Shown piece after piece: positions 57,563-64,000 of a stretch of 64,000 bases of DNA. The stretch comes from Hymenoscyphus infarciens (lineage: Eukaryota; Ascomycota; Leotiomycetes; Helotiales; Helotiaceae). Position numbers and translations under genes: made by a program. The stretch lies in contig LLCB01000190.1 in the NCBI GenBank assembly GCA_001414345.1, positions 1 through 64,000 on the forward strand, written 5' to 3'. Within the stretch, counting starts at the first letter, position 1. Each line of letters opens with the position of its first letter. A model generated the notes under the pieces. It saw only the letters and a program-made list of their open reading frames with translations. It did not search any database and was not told the origin of the DNA.

Positions 57563-58096
57563 AAATCGACTTACGATTTGAAGGCTAAAATGCATGAACT
57601 AATTTTGGGGGGCGGGTCAGCAAGAGCGTGGCAAGGGCGTGGGAGAGACGGCCTTCATTCCTCAGCTAAGGATGCGACTACTTCGCAAGAATGTGATGTT
57701 TACATTGTTGAGGCCGATCGCAATGGAACAAATCAAATACCAAATCTAAAGTCTGCTATTGTTCAACACGTTGTGCAAATATGGTCCCGCTTTGGCGGAA
57801 CAACCTTGGACGTCCTCTCCTTTCGCAAACATATTGTGTATATTTACGGGGTTTCTATTCTTTTAGTTCTCCAATCTTTATCCATGCAAGTAGAGAAAAA
57901 GCAATGTGAAGTCGGAGAATGTAGAATCTATTTCTCCTACGCTTGTTTACACATGAACCCCCAAAAATAACTAGAAGTGGGAATTGTTCAAATATTAAGT
58001 TAGGCATTTTTTAGATGGTACTGCATCTACTACATCCGCTAATCCTGGTACATACAGCGCATAACCCCACCAGGGTTCGCATCAATGAATACCTAA
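57563..58096. other. MAT1-1-1/SLA2 convergent intergenic region
   Basis: A 534-bp stretch between convergent genes. A 130-codon plus-strand ORF at 57578-57970 has no recognisable domain and starts 16 nt after the MAT1-1-1 stop, so it is probably 3' UTR. No MAT1-1-5-like or MAT1-1-3-like gene was found here. Confidence 0.5.
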
Positions 58097-61000
58097 CTAC
58101 TCCTCCTGGTAAGAAACTTTTCTCATCTCTCCGAGCCTCTTTCTAGCCGCATTCAGGTTATTTTCAAGTTGGAGGATCTCGACCTACGAAAAAGTTAGTT
58201 GATGATTATGTGGGCAGTAAACATAAAACGAACCTGCTGCTGCATCTCTTGGATCTTGAACTCATGTGCTCCAAGCTTGGCGTAATCTACCTCATCGTCC
58301 GCACCACCACTACGTTCTTCAATCATGGCCTGAACTTGCCTCACGAGCGACCGGCATGCGACACCCACAGCTTTACTAGCCTGTTCGAGGGATTCTTGAC
58401 TCTTACTCATGAAGCCAGCTTTAACTCTACTAGCTGCCACCAACTGGGCGGTAGACGCAGCTACGTTGTTTGATGCGACGATCAATTGCTCCGGAGAATT
58501 GCGCCCGGATAGTACGCCATCTGCAGTCTCAATCAAGGTGTTGGTGGAAGAAGCAACGGCTTTCGCAGCGGAGATAAGTCCCTCGGTCCAACGGTTGTTC
58601 TTCTTGTAAAAAGATGTCTTGTCACCAGAGCCGCGACCTGCTTGGACAATTTCTTGCTGCGTGACTGTTGCTGCCTTGATCAATCTTGCAATGGCATTGG
58701 TCACAGCAATGGCTGCATCTAATATCGAATCGTGGATACGTAGCTCATAAGTCGAATATCCATCTTTTGGTTTCGACTTGAGTTTGGCGAGGCGCGCTGC
58801 GGCTGCGCTAATAGCATCGGCGGCCTTGTTCAATTCACTGTCCACTAAGTCTCCCAAGTCGCCTTTGTTATTCATGAGCTTGCCGCTGTTTGGTGCGAAA
58901 CTATCCACGAGCTTGTTTAAGCCCTGGAGGTTTCTGTGAACCTCGCCCATCAAACCAATGACTGTTTCGAGTTTTTGGTCATCGTCCATGTCGGCCAGCC
59001 GATAACTTTGCAGATTACGGAAGAATCTAACTGTTGCTTGTGCAGACTGTCGCGCTCCGTTTACAAGTTGGTCTGCTTTCTTGTCATCTGTAGCGAGTCT
59101 TGTGAGACCTTTTGTGTTGCTAAGGACATCTGCGATAGAGCTAGAGAAGACGTTGACTGTGCGTATAATCTCAGCATGGCTGCTACTGGGGCCATCGGCG
59201 ATAAAATTGTTAAATGCTGTAGCGAACTCGGTGGTAGTTGTAGATGCCTTTTCAATCTGGGACAGGACGTATGAAGGCGTCGCGTTCTGGTTGCCCGCTT
59301 GCATCGACGAGTCGAGTTCATAAAGGGCATCATCCACTCGCTGGACCCCACTCTGGAGAACGGAGTCGATAATATCATTGATCTTGCCAATATTGGATAA
59401 GAGCATGGCATCAATCTCACCGTCCAAAGCTTGGTCTGTTGCACCTTTGGATGTTTCCAACTCGTTGAGCTTTAGTAACGATTCCTCCCAACCTTGCTTG
59501 TAGACCTCTAACTCAGCTTCTTTCTCGCTCAATAAACGCTCGGCATCTGAGCCACCTTCACTATATTTCGCATGAATATCATCGAGCGCCCGGGACTTTT
59601 TTCGGAGTGCTTCCTCAAGATCCGACATCTCGCGGTTGTATTTGGAGAGCATAGAAGAGAGCTCGTTGCCCTTGCTGCGCTCTAGGTTATCCGCTCTGTC
59701 CAGAGCCATTCTTAGTTCTCGCTTCAACTTCTCCATTTCCTCGCGGTTACCACCAGAGAGGCGATCCTTATCATGTAGAGCTCTATCTCTCTCCCGAATC
59801 ATGTCAGCTAGTTCAAGATTCTTGGTTTTGATCTCCCGTTCCAACTTCTCTCGTTTATCGATGGCTTCCTGGGCAGAGGCGGCCTTGAGTTGCACACCCT
59901 TGAATTTTTGCAGAAGGTCCAAGTGTTCATGGCGAAGCTGAGAGTATAATTTTGCGAGTGCTTCGTACTTCGTTCGCCAGGTGTTCACTTGCTCTTGAAG
60001 TGCTCGGATCTGATCATCTTTGCTTCCAATCTGTTGCCCATAACTGGTTTGCAGCTGAGAAAGCTCATTCTCCAAAGCCTTGATCTTCTGGTCATACTGT
60101 TGCAGCATGAGTTGATCCTGGGCATACTGGGCACGCGCGGCAAGATTCTCCTGCTCTAATTGGGCGAATTTTCCCTGTGTCTGTTGTTGATATTGTTGCG
60201 CTAGCAGCGCCTCATGCTCTCGGCGTTGTTGCTCTGCTAGCTGACGTTGCTGCTCTTCAAAATCACGTTGTGCCTGAAGTGCCGCCTGCTGCTGAGCATA
60301 TATTTGTTGAGCTTGGCGTTCTTCGAGGACCCTTTGTTGCTCCTCATACTCTCGATTTTGACGAGCTTGCTCGTTCTTCCAGAATTCTCCAATGTCGTCA
60401 GGCTCTTCTGTCTTTGGGGCAGGCGGAGGGGTTATCTGCCTCTCAATCTCCTGCCTGGGTCTTTGTGGTAGTCGAGGGGCGGTTTCATCTTCGGAAAGAA
60501 GGTTTGGTGGGTCTTGAGGAAGTTTCGGGACAGTAATAAGACTTGTGAGGTAACGAAGATTCGAACACTCATAATAGAATTTCACGAGGCGGTAATGTTG
60601 TGCATCATATCGACCTCTTAGCGGCTCCAAGGCGTCGTCATCACCGGTAGCTATAAACTGTCAGGTTGAAAGAACTGCCAAACAGATGTATGACTTACTT
60701 GTATGCATGGCACGTAGCATGCTAGTAATAAACTTGTAAATGCCGTAGCTCTCTTGTACCAAGGGAACGAGCGCTGATATTCTGCATTCGTTGTTTCCGC
60801 CACCCCGAAAATGAGAGAATATTAATTTCTGGAATTGCTCTATCCGGTCCTGAAGTTGCATCAAGTCTGAAATGGTCTCATAGCCTTCGTTTGGGTCATT
60901 AATTCCCTTCAAACTAATATATTCCTCATACTCAAAAGTACCATTGAAGTCGGGATGTTGGCTATGAAAGGACAACTTTGCGAGGAGAAAGTTCACGTAT

Positions 61001-61596
61001 TCTTTGATCAAAGGGCCGTAGCCCCGCAATCCCTCTCCAGACATGCCTCTATTCAGACTATCAATCCAGTTTCGATTCGGCATTGCTTCTCGCAAAGTCG
61101 AGGGGTGGCCTTCTTGCAGAACTTTGTGAACCGTGATTAATGCTTTGAAAGTTTGGACTTCATCTGCAAGTATGGGTTGTCTGTCGATATTGGTAAAATT
61201 AGCACGTACATCCAAGAACCTGCCAGAATCAAGTGATGAAGCCGCATGAGCCCGGGAACTCTTCCAGCACCAGTGTGTACCCATAACCTCCGATGCAGCG
61301 TTACATAACATAACCACGTAGATGAGAAACGTACACTTTCATACCCGCCCAGAAAGACCCCGAGGATTTATGGTCCCATGTGTACACAATGCAACTTCGA
61401 ACATGTTTGCGCTTCGGAGCGGTTTCTTCGATGCTTGTCGCTTTTCGAATATTGATGGCAAGCTCGCTGTCGGACCTGGATAGCTCGTATGTCAGTAGCT
61501 GTACAAGCATGCACCGGACAGAGCTAGGCAGAGAAATTTTGGGACTGACTTGGACTGGTTCACATTTCTCGTCGTCGGTGCATACTGCAGCGACAT
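58097..61596 (-). CDS. SLA2: Actin cytoskeleton-regulatory endocytic protein SLA2
   Basis: The model gives a 1057-residue Sla2/Hip1R protein linking clathrin-coated pits to actin. Exons are 61596-61550, 61475-61335, 61180-60699, 60650-58234 and 58183-58097; all junctions are GT-AG and in phase. The N-terminal ANTH domain holds SELAINIRKATSIEETAPKR, HVRSCIVYTWDHKSS and ILADEVQTFKALITVHKVLQ, and ends near LEPLRGRYDAQHYRLVKFYY. A Pro-rich linker follows, then a long Gln/Glu-rich coiled coil. The C-terminal I/LWEQ (THATCH) actin-binding domain starts near LRIHDSILDAAIAVTNAIAR and finishes with NLNAARKRLGEMRK and SYQEE. Length fits the family. SLA2 is the second classical marker flanking MAT. Confidence 0.95.
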
Positions 61597-62337
61597 CTTG
61601 ACCAGCGCTCAATGCGCAGCTGCTGGAAGGATCAAGACGCGAAAGGGAGAGGTGGAGTTTCGCAAATAGTGTGTGCGGGAGAAGTTGAAAGGCTTCTGGC
61701 GAGACTAACTCGTGGAATATTGTAAGCAGGTACTTGAAATCGGTAGTGGAGGTCGAAAGTATGAATATGGGTGGAATATGGTGAGTATGCAGGTGGATGA
61801 ATGTCTAAGAAGTGGAGTTCGCCAAGGCTGGAACCTGGGAGCTGCGTAATGTGGCGGATGTCTTTTACTCGTTAGGTGCACCAGCCAGCAGAACTTACTG
61901 TAATTTACTCGTTTCCGGGTGAATAACTAACTTGATAAATTGAGATTACAATACATAATTCATTTAGTGAATGGTGTTCAAGCTCGACCCAGCGCTAGCT
62001 AGGTGTATGGCGTCCCACACCAATTGTAATAGCGTATTCACCCAAGCCCGTGAGAAATCATAATCACACAAAAGACCTAGACAAATTCAGCTATAAACCT
62101 GTTTCCAATTTTTGGCTTCCTCTGTTTTCCTGATTCCTAGTAGGTATCCAATCCCAATAACATCGACCGTTCCAGTGTATAATAGGTACTTAGCTACCGA
62201 TTCCCATAGCGCCAGTGCCCGCCCCCAAAGGAACAATTAGATACCATGCGTTCCCAAACTCCGTGTCTTGCTTATACGTGTATGCATCGTTCTATGTAAC
62301 TGGCCTCCTCAGTACCTCGTAAGTTTATAACGCTCAT
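61597..62337. other. SLA2 promoter and downstream gene 3' end
   Basis: This 741-bp stretch contains the SLA2 promoter (leftward from 61596) and the 3' end of the next leftward gene. No gene is supported. Confidence 0.5.
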
Positions 62338-64000
62338 TCATACCCCTCCATCCTCGTCCACAAAAGTGCTTTTCGCCCTAGCTTCCTCTTCCTGAGCTGC
62401 CATCCATGAAGGCAGTTGATGGCCATCCTCTTCCGGGCTACTCGAAAGAACCCGGTGTGGATTCCTACGCCTGGGTAAACGAGGGGGAGTGTGTCCCTTA
62501 CTGGCATTGGCTGGTGACTCGATATGTTTCTCCTCCTCAACTTCATCCCCATCCTCAACCCACGGTTGCTTATACGCATTCTCCGCTATTGGAGTTGTTG
62601 GAGCCGAATCTCCTGTATCTCCAATGGGCGCAGAAACCACGAGTAAGCCATCGTCCGACATATCTTTCAACCCCTTGGACTCCTCTCGGCTACGCCTTTT
62701 CGGCAGAGGAGGTGGTGGGACGGAATGGGCCTGTACTCGAGGAGTGTTTTCATTTAATTGATAGTTGTTCGCGTGCTTTTGAGAGATGGCTGGTGGTGGC
62801 ATTGGCTTGCGTTTTGGGACAGGAATCGGTGCTGTTTTGGTCTTTTTATCGGGGTGCGGCAGAGGAACTCCTGGCGGCGGCAAAGGTTGTCCTCTACCCA
62901 TCACAAGTGGACGAGTCCCTTTCTCGGGCTCCTCGACAGTACCGTCTAATCTATGATCACCTTTCCTCTGAATAGCGTTCCATCCCCAGTTTTTCGCTGT
63001 AGCCGCAGCGCTGGTTACAGCCGCGAGAGAAAGACGTTTGGTCTCGGCTGATTTAGCTGAGGACCCAGAAGAGTCGTCGTGCCGGCGATCCCAGGGAAAA
63101 GAACCAAAGGATTTGGCGGAAGGAGCTTCTGATCGGAGAGAGCTTGCTGGGCTGGGAGGATATGCACCGCCATTGGCATCCGAAATACGTTCAGGGGCTT
63201 GCGGAGTCGGTTGATTCTGGGGTTCGAACTCCGAGGACTCATGAAGAGGTTCCGAGGAACCGTGAATAATAGTTTCAAGCTTTGAGGGTTGTAATGGTGA
63301 GCCCACCGGTGTCTGGAGAGGCAAATTGGCCTGTGAAAGAGCCGCCACGGCTGCCATTGCAGCAGTTGCCTGGTTTTTCTCGGGCGGAGTCGAGGGCTTG
63401 AATACATCGGCGTTGACACTATCCGTGCTAACAATTGGTGATGAGGTACTTGCAAAAGAACCAGATCGGAGTGCCCTGGGTTTCTCGGGCGTTGAAGCTT
63501 GTGTCTCGACGCTGGTTGAAGAGCCACTGGCCTTTATGTTGATAAGACTTATCGCTGACCTCGCGCCTTTCCGTTGTTGACTTGTGGCTGAAGAGGACGC
63601 ATCGATGGATGGCACGCTTATGCTCTTCTCAATTTGTGGTAAAGCCATGATGGGCTCGTTTTGAGTCGTTTCGAGACTTTCTACTTCGTCCATGTCGCCA
63701 TCCTGAGTAGTCAAACTTTCGAGGTCATGAGACGCGGCTACTCGATCATCGGCCCATATTCCACCTCTCCATAACTTGCCCTCACTATTGTAAAACGGGG
63801 AATCGTCCCAATTAGGGTAGACTAAACTTTCGGCGACAACCTCCTTGATCCGATTCTCGATCTGTCGTAGAATCAAAGTATAAGTTATTTGCCTCGAACT
63901 GACAATTGGTTCAACAGACAAGTCAATTTTTGGCATTGTTTCAAACGTGACCCAAAATCGATTGGACGGTGATGGTTTGATTCTTAGCATGACATGGCCC
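62338..64000 (-). CDS. SMP-domain lipid-transfer protein, NVJ2-like (partial)
   Basis: This is the C-terminal 553 codons of a larger protein; the reading frame stays open through the right edge of the window (GHVMLRIKP and upstream). The end of the SMP (synaptotagmin-like mitochondrial lipid-binding) domain is visible as MLRIKPSPSNRFWVTFETMP, KIDLSVEPIVSSRQITY and ENRIKEVVAESLVYPNWDD. The rest is a long disordered Ser/Pro-rich tail with PPPPLPKR- and PPRLPRRR-type proline motifs. By architecture it resembles fungal NVJ2/TEX2 proteins, which move lipids at ER contact sites. The N-terminal membrane and PH regions are expected to the right of the window and cannot be seen. Confidence 0.8.
   Translation of the reverse strand, partial: GHVMLRIKPSPSNRFWVTFETMPKIDLSVEPIVSSRQITYTLILRQIENRIKEVVAESLVYPNWDDSPFYNSEGKLWRGGIWADDRVAASHDLESLTTQDGDMDEVESLETTQNEPIMALPQIEKSISVPSIDASSSATSQQRKGARSAISLINIKASGSSTSVETQASTPEKPRALRSGSFASTSSPIVSTDSVNADVFKPSTPPEKNQATAAMAAVAALSQANLPLQTPVGSPLQPSKLETIIHGSSEPLHESSEFEPQNQPTPQAPERISDANGGAYPPSPASSLRSEAPSAKSFGSFPWDRRHDDSSGSSAKSAETKRLSLAAVTSAAATAKNWGWNAIQRKGDHRLDGTVEEPEKGTRPLVMGRGQPLPPPGVPLPHPDKKTKTAPIPVPKRKPMPPPAISQKHANNYQLNENTPRVQAHSVPPPPLPKRRSREESKGLKDMSDDGLLVVSAPIGDTGDSAPTTPIAENAYKQPWVEDGDEVEEEKHIESPANASKGHTPPRLPRRRNPHRVLSSSPEEDGHQLPSWMAAQEEEARAKSTFVDEDGGV

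Noticed and set aside
57578..57970. 130-codon ORF between MAT1-1-1 and SLA2 as a possible MAT1-1-5
   Set aside because: No resemblance to known MAT accessory proteins was seen and it starts within the presumed 3' UTR of MAT1-1-1.

Overview
This window comes from the nuclear genome of a filamentous ascomycete (Pezizomycotina). Genes carry short GT-AG introns of about 42-100 nt, and a large AT-rich block of dead retrotransposons looks like the product of repeat-induced point mutation (RIP). The gene order APC5 - COX13 - APN2 - MAT genes - SLA2 is the classical mating-type (MAT) neighbourhood of Pezizomycotina. Protein sequences and the MAT layout suggest a Leotiomycetes/Helotiales relative; that assignment is inference from remembered families, not from a search.

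Layout. 1-1145 is an AT-rich 32-bp satellite. 1146-11690 is a gene island with five genes: a PAT-complex Asterix-like ER protein (+), mitoribosomal protein mL45 (-), the N-glycosylation protein EOS1 (+), translation initiation factor eIF1/SUI1 (-) and a sodium:solute symporter (-). About 11690-40300 is one AT-rich compartment. It holds a Ty3/gypsy element (about 11993-35550) with other elements nested inside: a minus-strand gypsy element (13871-19670), a 1.2-kb TRIM-like element (23731-24943) and a second copy of the minus-strand family (25088-33725). That last copy is itself split by a 2.7-kb non-autonomous element (29842-32548). Target-site duplications fix the order of these insertions. 40310-64000 is the second gene island: a triple-RRM RNA-binding protein (-), CIA30/NDUFAF1 (+), APC5 (+), COX13 (-), APN2 (+), MAT1-2-1 (-), MAT1-1-1 (+), SLA2 (-) and the C-terminal part of an SMP/NVJ2-like lipid-transfer protein (-, cut by the window edge).

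The most notable system is the MAT locus. Full-length MAT1-1-1 (alpha-box) and MAT1-2-1 (HMG-box) genes sit back to back between APN2 and SLA2, sharing an 892-bp divergent promoter. A heterothallic haploid should have only one of these, so the layout predicts homothallism (self-fertility). Both frames are open once one or two phase-consistent introns are removed.

All exon-intron models were built by hand from splice-site motifs, reading phase and remembered family alignments. Total lengths divide by three in every complete model. RNA-seq would settle them.
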